From contig CBDCUQ010000004.1 of the NCBI GenBank assembly GCA_965222835.1, forward strand, positions 682,001 to 746,000: a DNA stretch of 64,000 nucleotides, given 5' to 3'. A program made the position numbers and the translations under genes. The notes under the pieces were generated by a model. The model was not told the origin of the DNA. It made no database searches and saw nothing but the letters and a program-made list of their open reading frames with translations. The DNA comes from CBDCUQ01 sp965222835 (lineage in GTDB: Bacteria > Pseudomonadota > Alphaproteobacteria > Rhizobiales > Hyphomicrobiaceae). Shown here piece by piece: positions 1 through 9,174 of this stretch. Within the stretch, counting starts at the first letter, position 1. Each line of letters begins with the position of its first letter.

Positions 1-217
1 CAGTAGCTTAGGTGGCTATGCAACCTTCCGGTCATGGGTATGGGTCCTGGCACACGCACCGGCTGCAGTTGGCCTTTGATATGCCTTGGAATTGCCGGAT
101 CGCGCTCGGCGGCCTAATGTGGTCACGTGACTTGAGTAATGGTCTTATTCGCGCGCCTTAAGGTGCGATCAAATATGACGAATTAGGCTGCGTGGGGTGG
201 GTTTCGAGTACCGGGTT

Positions 218-2524
218 ATGGCGCAGAAGACAATGTTTCCAGGCGCGCTGCTGGGCGCCATAGCTATCGTTAGCGTTGCGGCCGTGGCGGCGGGTAGCCA
301 GTTGCGGCGCGAAGCACCGTCTCTCCGAGATCATCCACGGCTGATGCGGCTCGCTGGGCCCGGATTTGGCGGTACCACGACTACATGGGCTGAGCGGCTG
401 TTCGAACGTTTGGCCGCCGGTTCGGTACGGAACCGGTCTGGCGGGGGTTCTGCTGCGGCGCCCTCCTTTTCGCGGATCGTTATTGAGGCGGTAGGCGTCT
501 CCCGACTTGAAGGCCGGGGTGTGCCGGGGAGCCAGGTTCTTCTCAAATCTGACGGCCGGACGATCGGTGTTGCCAAAGTTGCGGCGGACGGCCGCTGGAC
601 GGTGACTCTTAAGAAGGCACTGGCTGCCGGCGAGCACCGAATTTCATCCGTTACGGCGGGGTCTTCGCGTGTTGTCTACGGCGAGGATGTGCGCGTCTTC
701 GTGCCGGTCAATTTCAAAGGGACTGCCGTCGTTGCCCAGAATGCTGCTTCCGGCTCGACACGAAGCCGGGCGGAGCGCCTTGCGCACGAGGCGACGGAGG
801 AATTCGACCGGATTCTCGATGGGCCGGCAACAGAGCGACGGCCAGGCTGGGACTTCATTGGGGATCGGGAACGTTCGGTCTCAACGGAACGGGGAGCGGC
901 CCGCTTGCCCGAGCCGGTCGTTGAGTGGCTCAAGTGGTCTTCGCAGACTTATCAAGAGACGGTTGTCGACACGTTTCGATCACCGGATGGGACCCTTGCG
1001 CAGGGACCAGACCCCGTGCGTGACAGCACAGCGCAGCCTGACACCGTGACAGAGCAGGCGGGGCGTTATGGGCCAGCAACTGCGGTCGTGGATTCGGTTC
1101 TGGAGTTTCTAAATTCGTGGTTCGACGAAGCGGATGAGATTTATCACCGGGAAGTGGCGCGCCCCTTGTCGGTTCCGGCACCGGATGGCGGTGCTGTTAC
1201 GGTCGCCGAAAAAGATGCCGTCAACGACAGGGCGAAAGAGGATGCGCGCGCTTTCACCGAGGCACGGCGTAAGGCCGATGAGACCTGGAAGTGGCTGCAG
1301 GAAAAGGCCGCGGCGGAAGCTGATACCGAGGAAGCGCGGCGTCTTGCGAAAGAAATTGCAGAGCGCGAAGCCGAGGAGCGCGCGTTTCTCAAGCGAGAGG
1401 CCGAGCGCGCCCGTGACGCGGCCCGGCGCCGAACGGAGGAGACGGAACGGCAGTTTGAGGAACGTCTAGAACGCCTTCGAGAGGCGCAGCAGGCGCAAAA
1501 AGAGCGCGAGGCACAGCGCAGGCTCGATGAAGCCCGCAAGGAGTACGAAGCCCGGCGTGCTGCAGCGGAAGCGAAAGCACGCGCCGCTGCGGTTGCGGCC
1601 AAGCGCGCCGAAGACGAAGAGGCCCGCCGAATTGCAGCCGCCAAAGCAGCGGCTGAGGAGGCCGCTGCCAAGAAACGGGCTGCTGCGAAGGCGGCTGCCG
1701 AGAAGGCGAAAGCTGAGAAGGCAGAAGCGCGCCGGATTGCGGCTGCGAAGGCTGCGGCGAAGGCCGCAGCCGCCAAGAAGAAGGCAACTGAGATAGCGGC
1801 TGCAGAAAAAGCCGCCGCCGAAAGGGCGAAGGCCGAGGAAGCCAAGCGTCGTGCGGCTGAAGCGCGCCGCAGGAAGCAGCAGGAAGAACTGGCCGCCGCT
1901 GAAGCCGCCAAAGCGCGGGCCAAAGCCGCGGCTGCTGAAGCAGCGCGGAAGACGGCCGAGGCGAAGGCCGCAGAACGGGCGCGCCGGGAGGAAGAGCACC
2001 GCCGGGCAAGCAAGTTGGCACGTGCGGATAAAGAGGATGGCGTGCCGCTTGAAGATTCGTCCTTTGATGAGGATGTCGAGAGCGAGGATGCAGCAGAGGC
2101 CTCTACAGTGGATTTGCCGAAGCGCCGGCCTGCGCGTGTTGCGGCGTCGGTGCGCAAGGCCAAGGCCAGCCGCAAGGCAACCTCGAGGAAAGTCAAGAAG
2201 AAGAAAGCCGCCAAGCGAAGAGTTAGTAAACGTAGAAGCGTAAAGAAGAAGAAGAAGCGGACGCGCGTTGCCAGTTGGCGTAAGAAACGCGCAAAGAAGT
2301 CGGCGCGCGGATGCCGGAAGTGCAAACGTGTTCGCCGCGTGCGAAGGGCGCGTTACAATATTGTAAGGGACATCGACGCGTTCTTCGGGGTCAGGCCTCG
2401 GCATCGCCACCGCAGCGCCCGGTATAGGGTAAGGCATCGCGCCAATCGAAACAGGGCCGTCTACCGCCGTGTTTGGCGCCCGTGCGATTGGTTCCGCGCT
2501 CCGTCGCGTCGTCGCCGCCGATAA
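218..2524 (+). CDS. Membrane-anchored Ala/Lys/Arg-rich coiled-coil protein with a very basic C-terminus
   Basis: Function not recognised. The 768-residue product (from the ATG at 218; an in-frame GTG lies at 197 and neither has a clear ribosome-binding site) begins with a hydrophobic segment at about residues 8-26 that looks like a signal anchor. Around residues 85-165 is a compact beta-type region resembling bacterial Ig-like modules (VPGSQVLLKSDGRTIGVAKV and following). Residues about 330-600 are an almost continuous Ala/Glu/Lys/Arg coiled coil of the TolA/histone-H1-like kind. The last 130 or so residues are dominated by Lys and Arg with RRRRR at the very end. A periplasm-spanning or envelope/nucleic-acid-binding role is conceivable but is inference only. 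The reading frame is intact and independent of the downstream exporter. Confidence 0.75.
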   Translation: MAQKTMFPGALLGAIAIVSVAAVAAGSQLRREAPSLRDHPRLMRLAGPGFGGTTTTWAERLFERLAAGSVRNRSGGGSAAAPSFSRIVIEAVGVSRLEGRGVPGSQVLLKSDGRTIGVAKVAADGRWTVTLKKALAAGEHRISSVTAGSSRVVYGEDVRVFVPVNFKGTAVVAQNAASGSTRSRAERLAHEATEEFDRILDGPATERRPGWDFIGDRERSVSTERGAARLPEPVVEWLKWSSQTYQETVVDTFRSPDGTLAQGPDPVRDSTAQPDTVTEQAGRYGPATAVVDSVLEFLNSWFDEADEIYHREVARPLSVPAPDGGAVTVAEKDAVNDRAKEDARAFTEARRKADETWKWLQEKAAAEADTEEARRLAKEIAEREAEERAFLKREAERARDAARRRTEETERQFEERLERLREAQQAQKEREAQRRLDEARKEYEARRAAAEAKARAAAVAAKRAEDEEARRIAAAKAAAEEAAAKKRAAAKAAAEKAKAEKAEARRIAAAKAAAKAAAAKKKATEIAAAEKAAAERAKAEEAKRRAAEARRRKQQEELAAAEAAKARAKAAAAEAARKTAEAKAAERARREEEHRRASKLARADKEDGVPLEDSSFDEDVESEDAAEASTVDLPKRRPARVAASVRKAKASRKATSRKVKKKKAAKRRVSKRRSVKKKKKRTRVASWRKKRAKKSARGCRKCKRVRRVRRARYNIVRDIDAFFGVRPRHRHRSARYRVRHRANRNRAVYRRVWRPCDWFRAPSRRRRR

Positions 2525-2650
2525 CTCACCGTCTTGCGCATTCTCTGAAGAGGCGCCAGTTGAAAGCGGCGTGACGTGCGTTGACATCTGCGCGTCCCTA
2601 TATGACAGCAGGTGGGCCTCGCGCCCTGATCTCCAACCTAGGCTTTGCTC

Positions 2651-4591
2651 ATGTCTCCACACGGCAGAAGGACGGCCCACCGCGGCGAGCGGCCAAGTGT
2701 CCTCGGCCTGTCCCAGGATGCCGATCACTGGACCGTCTTTAAGGGTCTGGTTCCCTTCGTTTGGCCCCAAGGGCGTCCGGACTTGAGGCTTCAAGTGGTT
2801 TTGGCCTTTGCGGTTCTGGTGCTGGCCAAGCTTGTCACGATTTCCGTGCCGATCCTGTTCAAGACCGTGACGGATTGGCTGGCGTCCGGGAACGGTGCGC
2901 CGGGCAAAGTGGGCGCGCGTGAGGTTGCGCTGGGTGTGGGCTTTTTGATTATCGCCTATGGCGTGGCGCGCGTCCTGATGATGGCGTTCAATCAGATTCG
3001 CGACGTTCTCTTCACAAAAGTCGGCCAGCATGCGGTTCGCGAGCTCAACAACCGTACATTTCAGCATTTGCACAAGCTTTCTTTGCGCTTCCATCTCGAG
3101 CGGCGCACGGGCGGGCTGTCGCGTGTGATTGAGCGCGGCACGCGCGGGATCGAGCTCATTCTTCGTATGGGGATTCTGCAGATTGCGCCGACGTGCCTCG
3201 AGCTTTTGTTCGTGTGTGGCCTTCTTCTCTATTATTTCAACTGGATCTACGTTGCCGTGTTGCTGGCGACAATTGCCGTCTACATGTGGTTCACGTTCGC
3301 AGCTTCCGAGCGGCGTATCGCCATTCGCCGTGAGATGAATGAAAGCGATACCGAGGCGAGTACCAAGGCCATCGATAGTCTCCTGAACTTCGAAACGGTG
3401 AAGTACTTCGGCAACGAGGACATGGAGCAGCGCCGTTTCGATTCCGCCATGGCGCGTTACGAGAAGGCGGCGATCAAAACGTATTACTCGCTTGGTGTGT
3501 TGAACACCGGCCAGGCGCTCATCTTTACCGTCGGCATGACCACCGTCATGTGGCTAACCGCCAAAGGTGTAATGGCGGGTACGCACACGATCGGTGATTT
3601 TGTCATGATCAATGCCATGATGATTCAGCTTTATATGCCGTTGAATTTCATGGGCACGGTTTACCGCGAGATCAGGCAGGGGCTTGTCGATTTGGAGACG
3701 ATGTTCGGGGTGATGGCGGAGGCGCCGGAAGTGACCGATAGGCCTGGTGCCAAGCCGCTCAACGTCACGTCGGGTACCATTCGTTTCGATAATGTGTCGT
3801 TCGCTTATGAGGCTGCGCGTCCCATTCTCGAGAACGTATCGTTCGAGGTGCCGGCCGGCAAGATGGTTGCGATTGTGGGTCCGTCGGGTGCCGGCAAATC
3901 GACGATTAGCCGCATTCTGTTCCGCTTCTACGACATTCAAGGCGGAGCCGTGACGATCGATGGGCAGAACATTCGCGATGTGACACAGAAGTCGTTGCGC
4001 GCCGCGATCGGGGTGGTGCCGCAGGACACGGTGCTCTTCAACGACACGGTTCTCTACAACATTCGTTATGGCCGGCCGGGTGCGCTGGATGAGGAGATCA
4101 TCGAGGCGGCGCAGCTCGCACAGATCGACGACTTCATTCGTGCCTTACCGGATGGCTATAAGACAATGGTCGGCGAACGTGGTCTCAAACTCTCGGGCGG
4201 TGAAAAGCAGCGTGTTGCCATTGCACGTACGATCCTCAAGGCGCCGCCTGTTCTCATGCTTGATGAGGCCACGAGTGCGCTCGACAGCCATACGGAAAAG
4301 GAAATCCAGGATGCGCTTGACCGGGTGGCGAAGGACCGAACAACACTTGTCATTGCGCACCGGCTGTCGACCATTGTGCATGCCGACAATATCATTGTGT
4401 TGGAGAAAGGCCGGCTGGTGGAGCAGGGCACGCACGCCGAGTTGATCGCGAAGAATGGGCTTTACGCGAGCCTGTGGGACCGGCAGCGTCAGGCGGAGAA
4501 GGCGCGCGAGGAGCTTGCGCACGCGTTGGAAGAGGCGGAGCGGACCGGCGCGCTTCGCCCGAGTGATACCAAGCTGCCAGAGCCGATCTGA
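2651..4591 (+). CDS. Atm1/HMT1-type ABC exporter (fused permease-ATPase)
   Basis: A half-size ABC exporter of 646 residues, the usual length for the Atm1/ABCB7 family that moves glutathione-linked sulfur or metal compounds across the inner membrane. An N-terminal soluble stretch precedes a six-helix transmembrane domain (about residues 45-340) containing the NEDMEQRRFDSAM segment typical of Atm1-like proteins. The nucleotide-binding domain has Walker A GPSGAGKST near residue 410, signature LSGGEKQR near 514, Walker B VLMLDEAT near 534 and the H-loop AHRLST. The ATG at 2651 is preferred to a TTG two codons upstream. It stands alone, followed by a repeat-filled intergenic region. The substrate cannot be read from sequence. 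Confidence 0.9.
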   Translation: MSPHGRRTAHRGERPSVLGLSQDADHWTVFKGLVPFVWPQGRPDLRLQVVLAFAVLVLAKLVTISVPILFKTVTDWLASGNGAPGKVGAREVALGVGFLIIAYGVARVLMMAFNQIRDVLFTKVGQHAVRELNNRTFQHLHKLSLRFHLERRTGGLSRVIERGTRGIELILRMGILQIAPTCLELLFVCGLLLYYFNWIYVAVLLATIAVYMWFTFAASERRIAIRREMNESDTEASTKAIDSLLNFETVKYFGNEDMEQRRFDSAMARYEKAAIKTYYSLGVLNTGQALIFTVGMTTVMWLTAKGVMAGTHTIGDFVMINAMMIQLYMPLNFMGTVYREIRQGLVDLETMFGVMAEAPEVTDRPGAKPLNVTSGTIRFDNVSFAYEAARPILENVSFEVPAGKMVAIVGPSGAGKSTISRILFRFYDIQGGAVTIDGQNIRDVTQKSLRAAIGVVPQDTVLFNDTVLYNIRYGRPGALDEEIIEAAQLAQIDDFIRALPDGYKTMVGERGLKLSGGEKQRVAIARTILKAPPVLMLDEATSALDSHTEKEIQDALDRVAKDRTTLVIAHRLSTIVHADNIIVLEKGRLVEQGTHAELIAKNGLYASLWDRQRQAEKAREELAHALEEAERTGALRPSDTKLPEPI

Positions 4592-4638
4592 CTTTAGCTG
4601 CGGCTGTGGCGGGCTGATTGAGACTTCTCTCGCCCCAA

Positions 4639-4977
4639 ATTCCCCTCCCCTTGATGGGGAGGGGCAAGGGGTGGGGTGAAGAAACAAGTGGATTGTTTCT
4701 GAAGGATACGCAGAGCGCGCGTTGAGCCAATGCATCTGCGTCGAGGCCCGTTGAACCCTGGATCCCGGGGTCAAGCCCCGGGATGACAAGTGCTAATGTC
4801 ATCCCGGCATTCGATGCCGGGATCCAAGGTGCCTTTGCCGCGATAGTCAGAATGTGGGCACAGCGCTCACCGCAGTGCTGATTTGAGCACGGACCCAAGA
4901 CGGCAATGCACTGTCTGCTTCCCCCCACCGCTCATTTCCTCCCCCCCACCCCAACCCCTCCCCACCAGGGGGAGGGG
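4639..4977 (+). repeat. Composite interspersed repeat, copy 1 (about 339 bp)
   Basis: An intergenic mosaic that recurs at 53387-53730 and 53796-54139. It is built in order from a C/G-rich hairpin (CCCCTCCCC...GGGGAGGGG), palindrome A at 4759-4788, palindrome B at 4797-4826, a tail beginning GGTGCCT, and a second C/G-rich hairpin ending GGGGGAGGGG. This copy has diverged clearly from the two near 53.5 kb. Palindrome arms are ATCCCGGGG/CCCCGGGAT in A and ATCCCGGCA/TGCCGGGAT in B. No coding region is seen between 4592 and 5046. Confidence 0.8.
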
Positions 4978-5046
4978 CTCAATGGAGATGGGCCGCGTGA
5001 TGCCACGTTGCCCGAGTCGATCTGAGGCTTGTGGAACCCGGAGGGA

Positions 5047-5831
5047 TCAATCGAGATCGAGTTCGATCCAGACCGGCGCGTGGTCTGAGGGTTTCTCCCA
5101 GCCACGCGTTTCCTTGTCGACGCCGGCTGCAACGAGCCGGTCGGCAGCTTGCGGCGACGCCAGCAAATGATCAATGCGGATGCCGTGATCCTTCTGGAAG
5201 GCGCCCGCCTGATAGTCCCAGAAGGTGTAGACACCGGGCTCGGGATGGCAGGCGCGTACCGCATCCGTGAAGCCGAGGTTGAGGAGCCCGCGATAGGCGC
5301 CGCGGCTTTCAGGCTGATAAAGGGCGTCCTTGACCCACGCATCTGGCCGTTTGGCATCGATGGGAAGCGGAATGACGTTGTAATCGCCTGCGAGCACCAG
5401 CGGCATTTCCGTTTCGAGCAATGTCTTTGCATGCCGAGTGAGCCGCTGCATCCAAGCGAGCTTGTAATCAAACTTCTCCGTTCCGATTGGATTTCCGTTC
5501 GGCAGGTACAGCGAGGCAACGCGGACGGCGCCTGTGCTCCCCACAACTGTTGCTTCGATCCAGCGCGCCTGCACGTCCTCGTCATTGCCTGGCAGGCCGC
5601 GGGACACATCTTCGAGGGGAGTCTTCGATAGGATGGCGACGCCGTTGAAGCCCTTCTGGCCGTGTGTTTCGACGTGATAACCCGCGTCCTCGAAAGGGCC
5701 TTTGGAAAGGCTTCGTCCAGGCTCTTGATTTCCTGCAGGCAGATCACGTCGGGTGCGGCCTCGCGCAGATAGGTCACGGCGCCCTCAAGGCGTGCTTTGA
5801 CGCCGTTGATATTCCAAGTGGTGATTTTCAT
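5047..5831 (-). pseudogene. xth: Exodeoxyribonuclease III gene interrupted by a -1 frameshift
   Basis: The protein starts MKITTWNINGVKARLEGAV at 5831 and reads as exonuclease III (class II AP endonuclease, base-excision repair) through LDEAFPK. It then leaves frame near 5700. The rest continues in another frame with family motifs: FNGVAILSK, ASLYLPNGNPIGTEKF, LAGDYNVIP, IRIDHLLAS and SDHAPVWIEL, ending at 5047. Restoring one C in the plus-strand run at about 5698-5702 (AAAGGGCCTTT to AAAGGGCCCTTT) rejoins the frames as a product of about 261 residues, the normal size. Catalytic residues are present in both halves, so the lesion is a single lost base. It may be a real mutation or a sequencing error in a short homopolymer. 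Confidence 0.85.
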
Positions 5832-5970
5832 GGTTTTGGTGTGCCCGCCCGCTGCCGCTTTGGCGGCAGACTAGGGGTGCAGCACGGTGTAGGCAATGGG
5901 GGTGTAGAGGCTTATGATTGCGTGCGCTCTACAGTCGGGCTTGCTCTTCTCGCCAATCAGAGGTGATCCC

Positions 5971-6426
5971 ATGCGTGTTCGCTCAACCATCCGGCCGAGC
6001 TTTCTGGCTTCTCTTATCCTTCTCCTGAGCGCGTCCCTTTCCATCTCTCAGGACTCTTACATGGAGACAGCGGCTGAGGTTCCGGCTGGCGTACATCACG
6101 TCAGTTCGGGCGGCTATTGGTCGGACAAAGACGTGGAAGGATTCTACCGGGTGATGGTGATCGCGCGCGGTGTCGAGCATGTTTCGCACCGTCTCTTTGT
6201 GCAGTGGTTGCGCAGTGATGCATCAACGCAGGCCTACACTGTGGTGCGAACGGTTGATGTCAAAGAGCTCGATCTTGGACAGGGTTACGTTTTCGGGGTC
6301 ACAACCGCGTTCGGGGATCTCAATGCGTTCAAGATCGCGGTGACGGCGCGCCGCCCGAACGCCAAAGAGAAGAGCTTTATGATCACCGCCAAGGATGTTG
6401 GGCAGTATGACATTCGCGGGCTCTAG
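5971..6426 (+). CDS. Small secreted protein of unknown function
   Basis: Family not recognised. The 151-residue product (ATG at 5971 after AGGTG at 5961) begins with a positively charged n-region and a hydrophobic stretch ASLILLLSASLSIS, a probable signal peptide. The mature part is mixed alpha/beta without cysteines and contains GGYWSDKDVEGFYRVMVIA and YVFGVTTAFGDLNAFKIAV. The 3' end overlaps the start of the VanX-like dipeptidase gene by about 20 bp, so the two are probably co-transcribed and both products are exported. A longer reading from 5914 is possible but would bury the signal peptide. Confidence 0.7.
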   Translation: MRVRSTIRPSFLASLILLLSASLSISQDSYMETAAEVPAGVHHVSSGGYWSDKDVEGFYRVMVIARGVEHVSHRLFVQWLRSDASTQAYTVVRTVDVKELDLGQGYVFGVTTAFGDLNAFKIAVTARRPNAKEKSFMITAKDVGQYDIRGL

Positions 6427-7198
6427 GCTTCGGGGCGTCGCCATCGTCGCGCTGGTCCTCATGTGCGCTGCTGCTGAGGCCGCGGGTTCCGGCAAGCTTC
6501 CGGCCGACTTCGTCTATCTGCGTGCCGTGGATGCCACGATCCAGCAGGACATGCGCTATGCGGGCGCCAACAACTTCACGGGGCGTCCGGTCAAAGGGTA
6601 CAACGCGCCGGAGTGCATTTTGAAGCGTGGAGCCGCGGAAGCTCTCGCCAAAGTGCAGGCGCGACTTGAGCCACAGGGGCTGTCGTTGAAGGTTTATGAT
6701 TGCTATCGCCCGGTGCGTGCGGTTCGCGACTTTTACCAATGGTCGAAGAAACCGGCCGACGACACAATGAAGGAGGAGTTCTATCCGGATCTTCCCAAGC
6801 GCAAGCTGTTTGCGCTGGGCTATATCGCGTCCCGTTCCCGGCATTCCAAGGGCAACACGGTCGACCTGACGATCGTGCCGAAGGGCTCGACCGTGCCGGA
6901 TTATTTGCGCGATGCGCCGCTCAAGGCGTGCACGCTGCCTCAGCCCGAGCGCCGCGCCGATAACAGCCTGGATTTTGGTACGGGGTATGATTGCTTTCAT
7001 GTGTTGAGCCATACGGCGAATGCGAATGTCTCTGATGCGGCGAAGAAAAATCGCGCGCTTCTGGTGCGCGAAATGAAAGCAGCAGGGTTTCGCAACTACG
7101 CGAAGGAGTGGTGGCACTTTGATTTGAAAGGCGGCGGGACCAGTAAGGCGTATGATTTTGTGATTGAGGGGTATGAGGGGGGAGGGGAAGACCGATAG
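6407..7198 (+). CDS. D-alanyl-D-alanine dipeptidase, VanX/DdpX-like (peptidase M15D)
   Basis: A zinc peptidase of 263 residues with an N-terminal signal peptide (GVAIVALVLMCAAAEAAG). Family motifs are visible: YDCYRPVRAV, the zinc-binding SRHSKGNTVDL (His and Asp of SxHxxGxxxD) and EWWHFDL with the catalytic Glu and the third zinc ligand. VanX/DdpX enzymes cut D-Ala-D-Ala. With an export signal this one probably works on periplasmic dipeptide from peptidoglycan turnover. No VanA/VanH-type genes are nearby, so glycopeptide resistance is not indicated. The start at 6407 lies inside the end of the preceding gene. Confidence 0.88.
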   Translation: MTFAGSRLRGVAIVALVLMCAAAEAAGSGKLPADFVYLRAVDATIQQDMRYAGANNFTGRPVKGYNAPECILKRGAAEALAKVQARLEPQGLSLKVYDCYRPVRAVRDFYQWSKKPADDTMKEEFYPDLPKRKLFALGYIASRSRHSKGNTVDLTIVPKGSTVPDYLRDAPLKACTLPQPERRADNSLDFGTGYDCFHVLSHTANANVSDAAKKNRALLVREMKAAGFRNYAKEWWHFDLKGGGTSKAYDFVIEGYEGGGEDR

Positions 7199-7206
7199 AT
7201 GACGAT

Positions 7207-7238
7207 CCGAGCAGGTTTTCGTGATTAGTGCTGCTCGG
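7207..7238. terminator. Possible bidirectional terminator hairpin
   Basis: A perfect 8-bp stem (CCGAGCAG at 7207-7214, CTGCTCGG at 7231-7238) with a 16-nt loop lies between two convergent genes. There is no clear T-tract, so this is only a candidate. Confidence 0.4.
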
Positions 7239-7268
7239 CTGAACCCCAAGGTATAACGAATTAAGCAA

Positions 7269-8942
7269 CTACTGGCTAAGCGTCCGTCCGAGACGGATGC
7301 CAACATTGTTGCTGCGTGACTTGTCGACTGTACTTACGCGGACCACGGAGCGGGTTGTAATCGGGAGCGAGTTCCATCCGCCACCTCGCAAGACTTTGCG
7401 AACGCATTTACTGGTTGTCCATGCAGCACCCGTCATCTTTAATTCATCAGGCTTGCCGTGATAGCTCTCTTTTCCGCAATCCTCTACCCATTCCCACACA
7501 TTGCCATGCATGTCATAAAGCCCAAAACGGTTGGGTCTGAAAGAACGCACCGGCATTGTTTTTTCATTGTTTCCCCGTTTGTCGCCGCATTGGTTGCAGT
7601 TGGCATTGCCTATGCCAATATTATTGCCCCAGGAATATTTTGTCGTGCTCCTCGCGCGGGCGGCATACTCCCATTCAGCTTCCGAAAGTAGCCGGTAATG
7701 TTGACCCGTTAACATCGATAGCCACCTTGCATAATCTTGAGCATCATGCCAACTCACGTTGATTACCGGTCTTTGCAGCTTACCCCAGCCCTCGTCGCTT
7801 CCTTCGCTCAGCGGCCCCAAGGGATTGCATCTTCCGAACCGTACACACATTTCCCATTGGGCCCACGTTACTTCTGTCTGCGAGACAGCGAACGGCCGTG
7901 GAATGGTCACCTCATGCTGTGGGTCGGGACTTAAACGAGATACGTGATGTTTTTCGCCACCCGCTCCCCCCATCATGAAACTGCCCGCAGGAATGACGAC
8001 CATGGTTGGGCAGCCGTTTTTGCATTCGGCGAATGTGGTGTCTGGGCCGGGATTGGCGGCAATCTCTTTCTCTTGCTCAGGAGTAAGCACGGTCGGCCTC
8101 ATGACTACGCGCCACGTGTACTGCTCTCTTAGAAAGTCCTGATTGATGAACGCGACAAGGCCGGCAATGATTCCGACGAGCAGCATGTAGACTGCCACTC
8201 GCCCGCGTTTCCGTGCACTTTGCGCTGCCTGTTCCCGTTTGAGTGCCTCTTCGGCCGCCGTCACGAGCTGTTCGCGCTCTTCCAGTCTGCGGCGTTCTTG
8301 GCTTTGCCTATCCGTTTCCCGTTCCTCGCTCGCTTTGATGAAGTCGAGATGCAGCGAAGTCGGCAATGGTGCATCTTTCGGCCGGGTCGCGTTCCAATTC
8401 TTGGCAGCGGCAATGTCGGCGCCGGACAACAGTCTGTTCTCGGGGCGTCCACCTGTGTCCCACTCGGTGGCTCGCTGCAGAAGCCGCGTGTGCTCCCGCA
8501 GCCAATCGAGATCGGTGTTGAGGGCTGTCATGAGGCGCGCGAGACCCGAACCCCACCCAGAGCCCGGTGATTTGGGTTCTTCGCAAAAGAAAATGTAGTT
8601 GAGTTCGGCGAGCTGCGGTGGTGCTGAAGCACCGTCCAGTGGTTGGCAGACAACCGGAATAATGCGCTTGCCAAGGCGCGCGGCTTCCGAGACTTCCCAC
8701 GCGCAGATCTCAGATTTCGCCGACGAGGAAGACAACACAAAGACGATGGTGTCGGCATCACGTATGAGATTTCCGAGACGGTGCTTCCAGTCCTCGCCGC
8801 CCGAAATGCCATGACGGTCGATCATTGTGGCGAAGCCGCAGGCCCTCAACCCCTCGTCAAGCTGATCGGCGAAGGTCAGATCATCGCGGCTGTAGGAGAT
8901 GAAGACCTGAAGTTTGCCGGTCTCTGATCCGGGCTGGACCAT
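7269..8942 (-). CDS. TIR domain-transmembrane-formylglycine-generating-enzyme-like (SUMF1/FGE) protein
   Basis: A 557-residue multidomain protein. Residues about 11-125 are a TIR domain (LQVFISYSRDD), with Glu83 in SAKSEICAWEVSEA at the position of the catalytic Glu in NAD-cleaving TIRs. A charged helical stretch (about 203-246) leads to one transmembrane helix at about 249-266. The C-terminal 250 residues are an FGE-sulfatase domain: VVIPAGSFMMGG, EVTWAQWEMC, LLSEAEWEYAAR, YDMHGNVWEWVED and VLRGGGWNS. The predicted topology is cytoplasmic TIR and periplasmic FGE. TIR-FGE fusions are a known bacterial architecture of unproven function; signalling or defence is inference. It stands alone, divergent from a GDSL autotransporter and convergent with the dipeptidase gene. 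Confidence 0.88.
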   Translation of the reverse strand: MVQPGSETGKLQVFISYSRDDLTFADQLDEGLRACGFATMIDRHGISGGEDWKHRLGNLIRDADTIVFVLSSSSAKSEICAWEVSEAARLGKRIIPVVCQPLDGASAPPQLAELNYIFFCEEPKSPGSGWGSGLARLMTALNTDLDWLREHTRLLQRATEWDTGGRPENRLLSGADIAAAKNWNATRPKDAPLPTSLHLDFIKASEERETDRQSQERRRLEEREQLVTAAEEALKREQAAQSARKRGRVAVYMLLVGIIAGLVAFINQDFLREQYTWRVVMRPTVLTPEQEKEIAANPGPDTTFAECKNGCPTMVVIPAGSFMMGGAGGEKHHVSRLSPDPQHEVTIPRPFAVSQTEVTWAQWEMCVRFGRCNPLGPLSEGSDEGWGKLQRPVINVSWHDAQDYARWLSMLTGQHYRLLSEAEWEYAARARSTTKYSWGNNIGIGNANCNQCGDKRGNNEKTMPVRSFRPNRFGLYDMHGNVWEWVEDCGKESYHGKPDELKMTGAAWTTSKCVRKVLRGGGWNSLPITTRSVVRVSTVDKSRSNNVGIRLGRTLSQ

Positions 8943-9174
8943 AGGGCCGCTCCGCGATGGAATTGTTGCGCACTAACCATTGAAGATTAGGGCATACAGG
9001 GAACGCGGGGGCAAGACAGTGCTACCAACCTGAGATTTGGGACAGGTTTGATTCATCCCGGAGCCATCGGGCGTCTGATGTTGTGCTTTCGCTGCAACGT
9101 GCTGTGCAGAAGCGCAGACGTTCGCCGGTTCTCGCTTTTGCTCGCCGCGTAGACATGCTCTCTATTGGTCCGTT

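Noticed and set aside
1..196. End of a gene entering from the left edge
   Set aside because: No open frame with a recognisable C-terminus could be supported in this short stretch.
1144..2325. Long minus-strand frame rich in Ala, Ser, Arg
   Set aside because: It is the complement of the Ala/Lys/Glu coiled-coil gene; low complexity on one strand keeps the other open. No start signals or domain.
1466..3094. 542-residue minus-strand frame
   Set aside because: It spans the end of the coiled-coil gene and the start of the ABC exporter in antisense, both of which are well supported.
6407..7198. Vancomycin-resistance gene
   Set aside because: It is VanX-like but exported and lacks VanA/VanH/VanRS neighbours; a cell-wall turnover role is more likely.
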